Source of the DNA: Limosilactobacillus sp.
GTDB taxonomy: Bacteria; Bacillota; Bacilli; Lactobacillales; Lactobacillaceae
Direction of reading: 5' to 3'
DNA: 64,000 bases
Assembly: GCF_022482365.1 (NCBI RefSeq)
Contig: NZ_JAKVPE010000001.1
Location: 1 to 64,000, forward strand
In this document: one piece after another, positions 29,224 through 36,859 of the stretch
How positions within the stretch are numbered: the stretch's first letter is position 1
Layout: each line of letters begins with the position of its first letter
The notes under the pieces: generated by a model
Database searches by the model: none
Seen by the model: the letters and a program-made list of their open reading frames with translations, nothing else
Told to the model about the DNA's origin: nothing
Translations under genes and position numbers: made by a program

Positions 29224-29257
29224 CGAGGTTGGGTTAATTCTCAATCTCGCTTTTTTT
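29224..29257 (+). terminator. Intrinsic terminator after mecA
   Basis: CGAGGTTG / CAATCTCG stem (one G-U), followed by C and T7. Confidence 0.82.
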
Positions 29258-29283
29258 ATTTCTGAGAAATTGCCGATTCTTCC

Positions 29284-29309
29284 GTATTTAAACAGTAGGG
29301 GGGATCGTC
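29284..29309 (+). promoter_or_regulatory. coiA leader sharing the comG motif
   Basis: CCGTATTTAAACAGTAGG (29283-29300) continues into GGGGATCGTC before ATG 29310. It matches the comGA leader in TATTTAA and GTAGGGGGGAT, with identical distance from the G run to the start codon. Confidence 0.5.
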
Positions 29310-30362
29310 ATGTTAGTTGCACAAGGAAAAGCCGGCCTAGTCCTGGCAGCCGATGCCCGGGCCGGGGAATCGTATTGCTGCCCGGGCTGCCGGGAAACCG
29401 TCATCCTACGGCGGGGGCGATGCAAGATTGCCCACTTTGCTCACCGTCCCGGCAGCCATTGCCACCTGAGCGAGGGGGAGACCCCTGAACATTTGCTGGG
29501 CAAGACGCAGCTGCTGGAGTGGGCGCAGCGGCGTGGTTATCAGCCACGCCTGGAGGTCTACCTGCCGGCAATTGCCCAGCGCCCGGACCTGCTGCTGACG
29601 GTGGGAACGCGGTCGGTGGCCCTGGAATTCCAGTGCAGCCCACTCAGCCTGCGACGCCTGCGCGAGCGCAACGCCGGCTACCGGCAGCTGGGGATTCCGG
29701 TCCGCTGGCTTTTGGGCGCGCCCTACCGGCGAAACCTGCATTCGCAAAAGGTGGCCCAGTTCACCCAGCTGGTGGGTGGGGAAATGGGCCTGCTCTTTTG
29801 GAATACCACGAGGAGCTGCCCGGAGGTGGATCGGCACTTCGCCCGCTGCTCCCTCATTTCTGCTCAACGCCGTCGTCCCGAGGAGATCGTCCGTCTACAG
29901 ATGAACCGGCTGGCCCGGCTGCAATACCAGCACCCAACGCCGGCAATTCAGGCACTGGCCTGTCGTTCCCCGGTCCTGCCGCTGGCAACCTGTCCGCTGA
30001 TCTGTCATGATCTGGCACCAAGCTGGCCGCTGCTGGCAACGCCACCGATCCTGTGGCGGCTCGCCGTCGTCAAGGCGTTGATGGATTTATCGCCGTTTCA
30101 CTTTTGGCCGCGGTCGGCCTGGTATGGCTGGCTGGAGCAGGCCGGTCCGCTGGAGTGGTTGGGTTACGGCTGCCTAAATGCTCGTCAGCTTCACGCCCGG
30201 TTCTTGCGCAATTTTACTGCCGAGCTCGTCGCCGCTGGAATCCTCGCTCCGGTCGCCACGGGCTGGGTTCTGCTGGCCCGCCCGCGGTGGTTTGCCAGCC
30301 CGGCAGAGAAGCTGGCAGTCGTTCGGCGGGGTGGGCTTTCGCCGCGTTTTGCATTAAAATAG
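29310..30362 (+). CDS. coiA: Competence protein CoiA-like nuclease
   Basis: 350 residues. The N-terminus has a zinc-ribbon-like SYCCPGCRETV and KIAHFAHRPGS, then TPEHLLGKTQLLEWAQRRG, and a PD-(D/E)XK-type core with RPDLLLTV and ALEFQCSPLS (Asp and Glu-x-Gln positions). This is the CoiA pattern: a competence-induced protein needed for recombination of incoming DNA. The C-terminus is Trp/Leu rich and less conserved. Separated from pepD by only 21 nt. Confidence 0.9.
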   Translation: MLVAQGKAGLVLAADARAGESYCCPGCRETVILRRGRCKIAHFAHRPGSHCHLSEGETPEHLLGKTQLLEWAQRRGYQPRLEVYLPAIAQRPDLLLTVGTRSVALEFQCSPLSLRRLRERNAGYRQLGIPVRWLLGAPYRRNLHSQKVAQFTQLVGGEMGLLFWNTTRSCPEVDRHFARCSLISAQRRRPEEIVRLQMNRLARLQYQHPTPAIQALACRSPVLPLATCPLICHDLAPSWPLLATPPILWRLAVVKALMDLSPFHFWPRSAWYGWLEQAGPLEWLGYGCLNARQLHARFLRNFTAELVAAGILAPVATGWVLLARPRWFASPAEKLAVVRRGGLSPRFALK

Positions 30363-30383
30363 AGCAAAAGGGGATGAGTATTA

Positions 30384-31766
30384 ATGGAACACACCTGTAC
30401 AACATTTTTAGCCGGCAAGAAGGCCACGATCGACGGCTCGACCATCGTCTGCCGGGAAGAGGACTACGGCAATGCCTTTGATCCGCAGCGCTTCGTCTTC
30501 GTCAAGCCAGCCGACCAGCCGCGCCACTACGAGAGCAAGACCACGGACTTCCAAATTGACCTGCCTGATGATCCGGTGGGCTACACCTCGACGCCCGATG
30601 CCGACAGCTCGGCCGGGGTCTTCGCGGCCGGCGGAATCAACCGGCACAACGTCTCGATGACCGGAACCGAGACGATCACCACTAACTCCCGAATCCTCGG
30701 GTTGGACCCGTACAACGACGAGAGCGGGATCGGCGAGGAGGACTTTGTGACCCTGGTCCTGCCGTACATCAAGACGGCGCGCCAGGGGGTCGAACGGCTC
30801 GGGGCCCTGCTGGAAAAGTACGGGACCTACGAGGCCAATGCCATCTCATTCGGTGACGCCGACGAGGTTTGGTACCTGGAGACAATCGGTGGTCACCACT
30901 GGGCAGCCGTCCGGATTCCCGACGACGCCTACGTGATCGCGCCTAACCGCCTGAACATCGCCGACTTTGACTTTGCCAGTGCGGATACGCTGAGCGACGC
31001 GGGCCTGCAGAGCTTTATTGACGACCACCAGCTGAACCCGTCGCTGGATGGGCACTACAACCTGCGGGAGATCTGCGGCAGCCAGACGGTCACCGATACC
31101 CGCTACAACAACCCGCGGGCCTGGTACGTTCAGCAGCAGCTGAGCGGGGACAGCGGTCACCAGCCGACCGACCAGGACTTGCCATTCATTTGTCACGCCC
31201 GGCACAAGCTGACGATCGAGGAGATCAAGGACCTGATGTCCTCGCACTTCCAAAACACCGCCTTTGATCCTTATGAGCAGGCGAGTGGGCACGGTCCTTA
31301 CCGGTCAATCGCCCTCAACCGGAACCTGGAGCTGCACATCCTCCAGATCCGCAACGGGGTCGCACCCGAAGTGGCTGCCGTTCACTGGCTGGCCTTTGGA
31401 CCCAACGCCTTCAACACGGTGGTGCCATTCTTTGCTAACGTCACCGACACGCCGGCACGCTGGCGGGACACGACGACCAAGTACTCGGTCGAGCAGATGT
31501 ACTGGCTGTCGCACACGATTGCCGCCATCGGTGATCAGCACTACGACGCCGCCCGGGGCAAGGTTGAGCACTTTGCCCAGCAGGTGGTCGCAACCGGCCG
31601 GCACCTCCAGGCGGTTGCCGATCAGGAAGCCGGCAGTCAGCAGGACGTTGCTGCCTACCTGACCGGGATCAACCAGCAGATGGCCGACGCCGCCTACCAG
31701 GAGGCCGTGGCCCTGTTGGGGGACCTGGTCAAGATCGCCTTTGGCACGGCCAAGTTGCAATTCTAA
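30384..31766 (+). CDS. C69-family dipeptidase (PepD)
   Basis: 460 residues. The peptidase C69 family N-terminal nucleophile pattern is visible: MEHTCTTFLAGKKATIDGSTIV, with Cys5 as likely nucleophile without a long propeptide, followed by RxEDYG. Segments such as NRHNVSMTGTETITTN, SFGDADEVWYLETIGGHHWAAVRIPDD agree with lactobacillar PepDA. Cytosolic broad-specificity dipeptidase that completes peptide breakdown. AAAAGGGGATG precedes ATG 30384; probably co-transcribed with coiA. Confidence 0.92.
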   Translation: MEHTCTTFLAGKKATIDGSTIVCREEDYGNAFDPQRFVFVKPADQPRHYESKTTDFQIDLPDDPVGYTSTPDADSSAGVFAAGGINRHNVSMTGTETITTNSRILGLDPYNDESGIGEEDFVTLVLPYIKTARQGVERLGALLEKYGTYEANAISFGDADEVWYLETIGGHHWAAVRIPDDAYVIAPNRLNIADFDFASADTLSDAGLQSFIDDHQLNPSLDGHYNLREICGSQTVTDTRYNNPRAWYVQQQLSGDSGHQPTDQDLPFICHARHKLTIEEIKDLMSSHFQNTAFDPYEQASGHGPYRSIALNRNLELHILQIRNGVAPEVAAVHWLAFGPNAFNTVVPFFANVTDTPARWRDTTTKYSVEQMYWLSHTIAAIGDQHYDAARGKVEHFAQQVVATGRHLQAVADQEAGSQQDVAAYLTGINQQMADAAYQEAVALLGDLVKIAFGTAKLQF

Positions 31767-31779
31767 TTCAAGCAAAAAA

Positions 31780-31810
31780 TAAAACGCCAGCGCGATGCTG
31801 ACGTTTTACT
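31780..31810. terminator. Terminator between pepD and the convergent YjbH-like gene
   Basis: AAAACG-CCAGC paired with GCTGACGTTTT; the stem runs into the last codons of the minus-strand gene. Confidence 0.75.
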
Positions 31811-32438
31811 TTTGGATAATTTTAAGTGCCGGACGGTGGAACTGGGCGGCGAACTGCTTGGCGCTCTGGCCCTTGTCCAGGCGGTTCTGTTCGTACATCT
31901 GGATCAGGGTCTCGTAGTCAAAGTGCGGGATCAAGAAGCCGTAGTCGGTCTGGTCGGTGTCGAACACGACCGCCGTGGCCGTCTCACTGACCCCCAGCTC
32001 GGCTGCCACCCGCTGGTCCTGCCGGAAGGCGTCGTGGGCCAGCTTGGACTGGCGGTCTTCGAGGAACATCTCCAGGTCCAGGCCAGAGCTCTCGGCGGCT
32101 TTTTTGACCAGTTCGAGTGAATAGTTGACGTCATGCTGGATGATGGCGGTTTGCAAATGGAGCAGGTAGCGCCGGCCACGCTTGCGTCCCTGGAAGAGGG
32201 CGGCCTTGTAGTCGAGGATTACCTGCAGGATGGTGTCGGCCACCTGTTGCCGGGCCTTCAGGCTATGCGGATCAAAGTCGTACAGGCGCAGTGTGTCGTC
32301 AATCGTGTTCATGTTGAATAACGGAACGAACTGGTAGTTAATTTTGGTATTCAATTCTCGATCAACCCTCAAGACGTCATTTTCGCAGCGGAAACAACGC
32401 ATCCCAACGGGGTTAACAAATAAATGAATCTCAAGCAT
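31806..32438 (-). CDS. YjbH-like DsbA-family adaptor for Spx degradation
   Basis: 210 residues with a thioredoxin-like start LEIHLFVNPVGMRCFRCEND, keeping the CxxC (C15, C18), then a helical insertion and a late FLIPHFDYETLIQMYEQN. Length and position (near spx, relQ, nadK) match YjbH, the ClpXP adaptor that controls Spx level, rather than a secreted DsbA: there is no signal peptide. Convergent with pepD and divergent from relQ. Confidence 0.85.
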   Translation of the reverse strand: MLEIHLFVNPVGMRCFRCENDVLRVDRELNTKINYQFVPLFNMNTIDDTLRLYDFDPHSLKARQQVADTILQVILDYKAALFQGRKRGRRYLLHLQTAIIQHDVNYSLELVKKAAESSGLDLEMFLEDRQSKLAHDAFRQDQRVAAELGVSETATAVVFDTDQTDYGFLIPHFDYETLIQMYEQNRLDKGQSAKQFAAQFHRPALKIIQK

Positions 32439-32555
32439 TAATTGCTCCTCCGATCAGTTTGAACTTCAAACTCATTTTGTAAACAGTATTATTGTGACAA
32501 AAATCCCGGGACTTGTAAAGTAAACCGCTTTGGCGACGACCAGCAGATTAAAGTA

Positions 32556-32564
32556 TGCTAAAAT
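32556..32564 (+). promoter_or_regulatory. Extended -10 before relQ
   Basis: TGC TAAAAT 30 nt before the relQ start, without a recognisable -35. Confidence 0.45.
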
Positions 32565-32595
32565 AATATGCAGATTTAACAGGAGGCTTTGAAGA

Positions 32596-33267
32596 ATGAT
32601 TGAAAATTGGCAGCATTTCTTATTGCCATATCAACAGGCCGTCAACGAGTTAAAAGTTAAGCTGCGGGGGATGCGCAAGCAGTATCAGGAACAGGGCGAA
32701 CACTCACCGATCGAGTTCGTCACCGGCCGGGTCAAGCCCGTCGACAGCATCAAGGAGAAGATGGTTCGCCGTCACGTGCAGGAGGACCGGCTGGAGCAGG
32801 ACATGCAAGACATCGCCGGGCTGCGGATCATGTGCCAGTTCGTCGAGGACATCTACGTCGTGGTCGATCAGTTGCGCCAGCGCAGCGACATGACGATCCT
32901 GGAAGAGCGGGATTACGTCACCAACGTCAAGCCCAGCGGCTACCGCTCCTACCACATCGTGATCGAGTACCCGGTCCAGCTGGTGACGGGGGAGAAGAAG
33001 ATCCTGGCCGAAATCCAGATCCGGACCCTGGCGATGAACTTCTGGGCCACGATTGAGCACTCGCTGAACTACAAGTACCAGGGGGCCTTTCCCCAGGAGC
33101 TGTCGGCCCGGCTGCAGCGTGCTGCCGAGGCGGCCTTTAAGCTCGATAACGAGATGTCAGAAATCAGGGAGGAGATCAAGGAGGCCCAGACGCTGTTCTC
33201 GCAGCGCACGCCAACGAGCCTGCCGACCGATTCCCAACACGAAGACCATACAAATGAGGAAGATTGA
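32596..33267 (+). CDS. relQ: Small alarmone synthetase RelQ (YjbM)
   Basis: 223 residues, single-domain (p)ppGpp synthetase without hydrolase or regulatory domains. Conserved blocks: FVTGRVKPVDSIKEKM (ATP/substrate site), DIAGLRIMCQFVEDIY, RDYVTNVKPSGYRSYHIVIEY (GTP site), and EIQIRTLAMNFWATIEHSLNYKY. Acts when envelope or ethanol stress induces it, as known for Bacillus YjbM. Starts an operon with nadK (4 nt gap) and rluD. Confidence 0.94.
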   Translation: MIENWQHFLLPYQQAVNELKVKLRGMRKQYQEQGEHSPIEFVTGRVKPVDSIKEKMVRRHVQEDRLEQDMQDIAGLRIMCQFVEDIYVVVDQLRQRSDMTILEERDYVTNVKPSGYRSYHIVIEYPVQLVTGEKKILAEIQIRTLAMNFWATIEHSLNYKYQGAFPQELSARLQRAAEAAFKLDNEMSEIREEIKEAQTLFSQRTPTSLPTDSQHEDHTNEED

Positions 33268-33271
33268 TTAA

Positions 33272-34087
33272 ATGAAGGTAGCAATTTATAACAACGAAAC
33301 GGCGGAATCCCAGCGGGTTACCAAGCTGCTCAAGGCGGAGATGGACAAGGCTGGCTTAGTCTATGACGCCAAGCAGCCCGAGGTCGTCATCACCATCGGC
33401 GGCGACGGGACCCTCCTGTCGGCCTTCCACCACTACCAAGCCCAGCTGGACAAGATCCGCTTCGTCGGCATCCACACCGGTCACCTTGGTTTCTACACCG
33501 ACTGGCGAAACTTCGAAATCGACGACCTGGTCGACAGCCTGGTCAAGGACAGCGGCCAGTCCGTCTCCTATCCACTGCTCGACATGAAGGCGGTCTACTC
33601 GGACGGCACGACCGACCACTTCATCGCCTTAAACGAATCGACCATCCGCAACATCACCAAGACGATGGTTTGCGATGTCTACATTAATAACCAGCTCTTT
33701 GAAAACTTCCGGGGGGATGGGCTCTGCATCTCCACGCCGACCGGCTCGACGGCCTACAACAAGTCGGTCGGTGGGGCGATCATGGACCCGCACAGCGTCG
33801 GCTTCCAGCTGGCGGAAATGGCGTCCTTGAACAACCGCGTCTTCCGGACCCTGGGCTCACCGATCATCTTCGGGGCGGACACCAAGCTGATGCTGCGGCT
33901 GCGCGACGTCAACGGCCACGTGATGACCTGTGACCGCGACCAATTGATGCTGAAGAACAAGCCGGGGCAGCGCTACTTGATGGAGCTGGCCTACCAGGTC
34001 TCCAAACAGCGGATCTACTTTGCCCGCTACCGGCACAACAACTTCTGGAACCGGGTCAAGGACTCCTTCATCGGGGAGACCAAGTAA
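33272..34087 (+). CDS. nadK: NAD kinase
   Basis: 271 residues; phosphorylates NAD to NADP with ATP. Motifs: [15 protein letters not shown] (G43-T47), [13 protein letters not shown] and [19 protein letters not shown]. Normal length. The stop overlaps the start of the pseudouridine synthase (TAATG), so relQ-nadK-rluD is a coupled unit, the same order as yjbM-yjbN-yjbO in Bacillus. Confidence 0.95.
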   Translation: MKVAIYNNETAESQRVTKLLKAEMDKAGLVYDAKQPEVVITIGGDGTLLSAFHHYQAQLDKIRFVGIHTGHLGFYTDWRNFEIDDLVDSLVKDSGQSVSYPLLDMKAVYSDGTTDHFIALNESTIRNITKTMVCDVYINNQLFENFRGDGLCISTPTGSTAYNKSVGGAIMDPHSVGFQLAEMASLNNRVFRTLGSPIIFGADTKLMLRLRDVNGHVMTCDRDQLMLKNKPGQRYLMELAYQVSKQRIYFARYRHNNFWNRVKDSFIGETK

Positions 34088-34977
34088 TGGAATTTTCCTG
34101 GACCTACCAAAAAGACGTGCCCCGCAAGCTGCGGTCGGCCCTGCGAATGGAAGGGGTGACCAGCACCCTGATGAAGGTGGCGATCTACCACGGCGGCAAG
34201 ATGCTGATCAACGGCGAAGAGAAGTGGGCGGTCGACATGGTGCAGCCGGGCGACCGCTTCAGCCTGGTCCTGCCGGCCGAGGCGGGGAACCCCGCCGTGG
34301 AAGCCTACCCGGCACCAATCACGATCGTCTATGAGGACCGGGACTTTCTGGTGCTCAACAAGCCGGCCGGGGTGGCCACCGTTCCGGCCCACAACGTCGA
34401 AGTGGCCGATAGCCTGGTCAACCGGGTCAAGTACTACTACCAACAGCAAAACTACGAGAACCAGGTCATTCACGTGGCGACGCGGCTGGACAAGGACACC
34501 AGCGGCCTGGTCGTCTTTCCTAAGCACCGCTTCGCCCACGCCGTCCTCGACCGCCAGCTCAAACACCACGAGGTCAAGAAAAACTACCTGGCCCTGGTGA
34601 ACGGGCGCGTGCGGACCGGTCACGGCTACATCGACGCGCCCATTCAGCGGGATCCCGAATCGTTCGTCCAGCGGATGGTCGGGCCCGCCGGCAAGGCCTC
34701 GGTGACCGAGTACTGGACCCAGTGGACGAGTGAGCGGGCCTCGCTGGTACGAGTGCGCCTCCATACCGGGCGGACCCACCAGATCCGGGTCCACTTCGCC
34801 TACCTGGGCCACCCGCTGCTCGGGGATGACATGTACGGACAGAACTCGCCGGTGATCGCCCGCCAGGCCCTGCATTGCTACTGGCTGCAATTCTACAGTC
34901 CATTTAAGCAGGACAATATCACCCTGGAGGCACCGCTGCCGGATGATTTTCGCGCGGCAATGAACCAATTACAATAG
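34087..34977 (+). CDS. RluA/RluD-family pseudouridine synthase
   Basis: 296 residues. An S4-like N-terminal half (RKLRSALRMEGV and GGKMLINGEEK) precedes the catalytic HVATRLDKDTSGLVVF with Asp135, then VKKNYLALVNGRV and LHTGRTHQIRVHFAYLGHPLLGD. Modifies 23S or tRNA uridines; the exact target is not readable from sequence. Last gene before the accessory region. Confidence 0.93.
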   Translation: MEFSWTYQKDVPRKLRSALRMEGVTSTLMKVAIYHGGKMLINGEEKWAVDMVQPGDRFSLVLPAEAGNPAVEAYPAPITIVYEDRDFLVLNKPAGVATVPAHNVEVADSLVNRVKYYYQQQNYENQVIHVATRLDKDTSGLVVFPKHRFAHAVLDRQLKHHEVKKNYLALVNGRVRTGHGYIDAPIQRDPESFVQRMVGPAGKASVTEYWTQWTSERASLVRVRLHTGRTHQIRVHFAYLGHPLLGDDMYGQNSPVIARQALHCYWLQFYSPFKQDNITLEAPLPDDFRAAMNQLQ

Positions 34978-34993
34978 ATACTGATCTAATGAA

Positions 34994-35032
34994 GCAAACA
35001 GCTCCAGTCTTCGGACGGGGCTGTTTTTTTGT
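34994..35032 (+). terminator. Intrinsic terminator after the pseudouridine synthase
   Basis: AAACAGC-TCC stem pairing with GGGGCTGTTT, followed by T7. Confidence 0.88.
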
Positions 35033-35097
35033 TTCCGGATCATTTATTAAATGGTGAAACGTTTATCTGAATTTATTTTTCGGTAGATTATAGAATG

Positions 35098-36344
35098 AAG
35101 TTAGCCACCCAGTTGGTGGTAAATAAAAAACGCCATTCGGCGTGACATCAGGTATCATATTAAGTGAACCAAACCTATATGAAAGGATGTCCGTCAAATG
35201 ACGCACTTAAATGATACCATGTCTACTATTTTATTGACTACTCATAAAAAGAATGCTCATCTTACTAAAGAAGAACGTGTGATGATTGCGACTTTAAAGT
35301 CGCAAGGACTTTCCAATCGCGCAATTGGTCGCCAATTAGGAGTTAATCATCAAACAATTAATAACGAGCTCAACCGTGGTACGGTCCGCCAACTTCGTCG
35401 TCAAAAATCTAATGGTAAGATTTACGAATATTCTTACTACATCTATAGTTATGAAGCTGGTCAGGCCACATATCTTGAACATCACCGCCATTCTGGTCGT
35501 CGTCGCTTATATTATTCTTCAAAGCAATTTTTACGATTAGCTGATCAGCTAATGCTTGGTGAGTTTGACGACCACCATTACTCCCCACAAGCGGTTATTT
35601 ATAAGGCTCGAGATTTAATGAATGATGGCACCCTGATCCCAAAGTCGGTTGTAACTTTATATCAATGGATTAATGAGGGTGTGCTTCGTACGTCCAATTT
35701 AGACCTCTTTGAAAAACCTAAACGTAAGCATCATCAAACTCATCCGCAAGCTAAAAGGTGCTTAGGGCCTAATATTGCTCAACGACCTCAAACTGCGGAC
35801 CAACGGTCCGAAATTGGCCATTGGGAACTGGATACAGTTCAGGGACAGAAAAACGGTAATGACAGTGTTGTACTAGTAATGACTGATCGCCTTTCACGAG
35901 TTAATATCACGAGTAAAATTGCTGGTAAAACTGCGCATGCAGTAAATCAGTTCTTTATAAATTTGCGCCAGAAAATGGGCACAGATGCTTACTATCGCAT
36001 TTTTAAGACAATAACCTCTGACAACGGTTCAGAATTTAGTGAGTTAACACAAGTTCACGATCATGTTTTCTATGCTGATCCGTATTCCCCTTGGGAACGT
36101 GGATCCAATGAGATCAATAACCGGTTTCTCCGCAAGGAGATTACCAAAGGTGAAGCTATAAATAACTATAGTAGTGCTCAGATCATAGCGACTAATGATT
36201 GGATGAATCACTATCCACGAGCTATGTTTAATGGACATTCGTCAATGGATATCTATCGTAAGGCCTTCTACCAAGAGATATCACAGCTCCATCAACCAAT
36301 AATCAATTGGTCAGTATTATTTATTTGAGTCCAGTGGCTAACTT
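35098..36344 (+). mobile_element. IS30-family insertion sequence, apparently complete
   Basis: About 1,247 bp bounded by perfect 11-bp terminal inverted repeats AAGTTAGCCAC (35098-35108) and GTGGCTAACTT (36334-36344), enclosing one intact transposase. Flanking bases (ATG before, ATT after) do not show a clean target duplication. The element is visibly more AT-rich than the core genes. It marks the change from conserved chromosome to the adhesin region. Confidence 0.88.
35198..36328 (+). CDS. IS30-family transposase
   Basis: 376 residues. N-terminal helix-turn-helix HLTKEERVMIATLKSQGLSN and RAIGRQLGVNHQTINNELNRG; DDE catalytic core with D212 (HWELDTVQG), D275 (TSDNGSEF) and E305 (ERGSNEINNRF). 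No internal stop, so it could be active. GAAAGGA lies before ATG 35198. An ACGCC-ATTC-GGCGT hairpin lies between the left end and the gene. Confidence 0.95.
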   Translation: MTHLNDTMSTILLTTHKKNAHLTKEERVMIATLKSQGLSNRAIGRQLGVNHQTINNELNRGTVRQLRRQKSNGKIYEYSYYIYSYEAGQATYLEHHRHSGRRRLYYSSKQFLRLADQLMLGEFDDHHYSPQAVIYKARDLMNDGTLIPKSVVTLYQWINEGVLRTSNLDLFEKPKRKHHQTHPQAKRCLGPNIAQRPQTADQRSEIGHWELDTVQGQKNGNDSVVLVMTDRLSRVNITSKIAGKTAHAVNQFFINLRQKMGTDAYYRIFKTITSDNGSEFSELTQVHDHVFYADPYSPWERGSNEINNRFLRKEITKGEAINNYSSAQIIATNDWMNHYPRAMFNGHSSMDIYRKAFYQEISQLHQPIINWSVLFI

Positions 36345-36859
36345 ATTCTTGAAATTTAGGGAATTTATTTTTCTATAAAAACGGCATTTTTTGCACAAAA
36401 AGATCAAAAGTTCTGAAAGCTATTAGGGTGATAAACTGAAAACCGTTTTCTTATTTATAAGAATTAAACCGATTAACGTATGTCGAAAAAAGCATAAATT
36501 ATAATAAAAAAGTTTTTTTGCTTCAAAATTAATTTAACTATTGAAAAAATTATAGACTTGTGCTTGCTGTCATGAAACCAAATACTTATAACGACTCTAA
36601 AAAGGCGTTAAACCGGGGCTGAAATAAGCGGACCATTATTGAACTAGCTTCACAAAGTAGGCAATTTCAGTGAAAGTCACCCGAATAAAATAATCGAACG
36701 CCGCTCTTTTGTAACATAGTTGTCAAAAAGGTGTTTAATCATTATCGATAAGTGTTAGAATAGAACTGATTATAAAAAAATATATAAAGCAATTATTCAA
36801 AAACGACTTTCGCTTGGAGCCATTATTTATTTAGCTAACGATAATTGGGAGGCAGCATT
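36345..36859. other. AT-rich gap upstream of the adhesin genes
   Basis: About 515 bp with no supported gene. Contains an extended -10 promoter for the LPXTG gene: TGT TAGAAT at 36753-36761. The GCAAA, TTAAA and CGATT-rich segments look like degenerate insertion debris. No RNA gene recognised. Confidence 0.55.
36753..36761 (+). promoter_or_regulatory. Extended -10 for the adhesin operon
   Basis: TGTTAGAAT, about 100 nt before the LPXTG gene; the -35 region (GTTTAA) is weak. Confidence 0.45.

Noticed and set aside
29401-30045. Other-frame and minus-strand open frames over coiA
   Set aside because: GC-rich third positions create shadows; the coiA frame alone has a family match and ribosome site.
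36345-36859. Small RNA or toxin-antitoxin locus in the AT-rich gap
   Set aside because: No frame with a ribosome site and no convincing hairpin-terminator unit could be seen.
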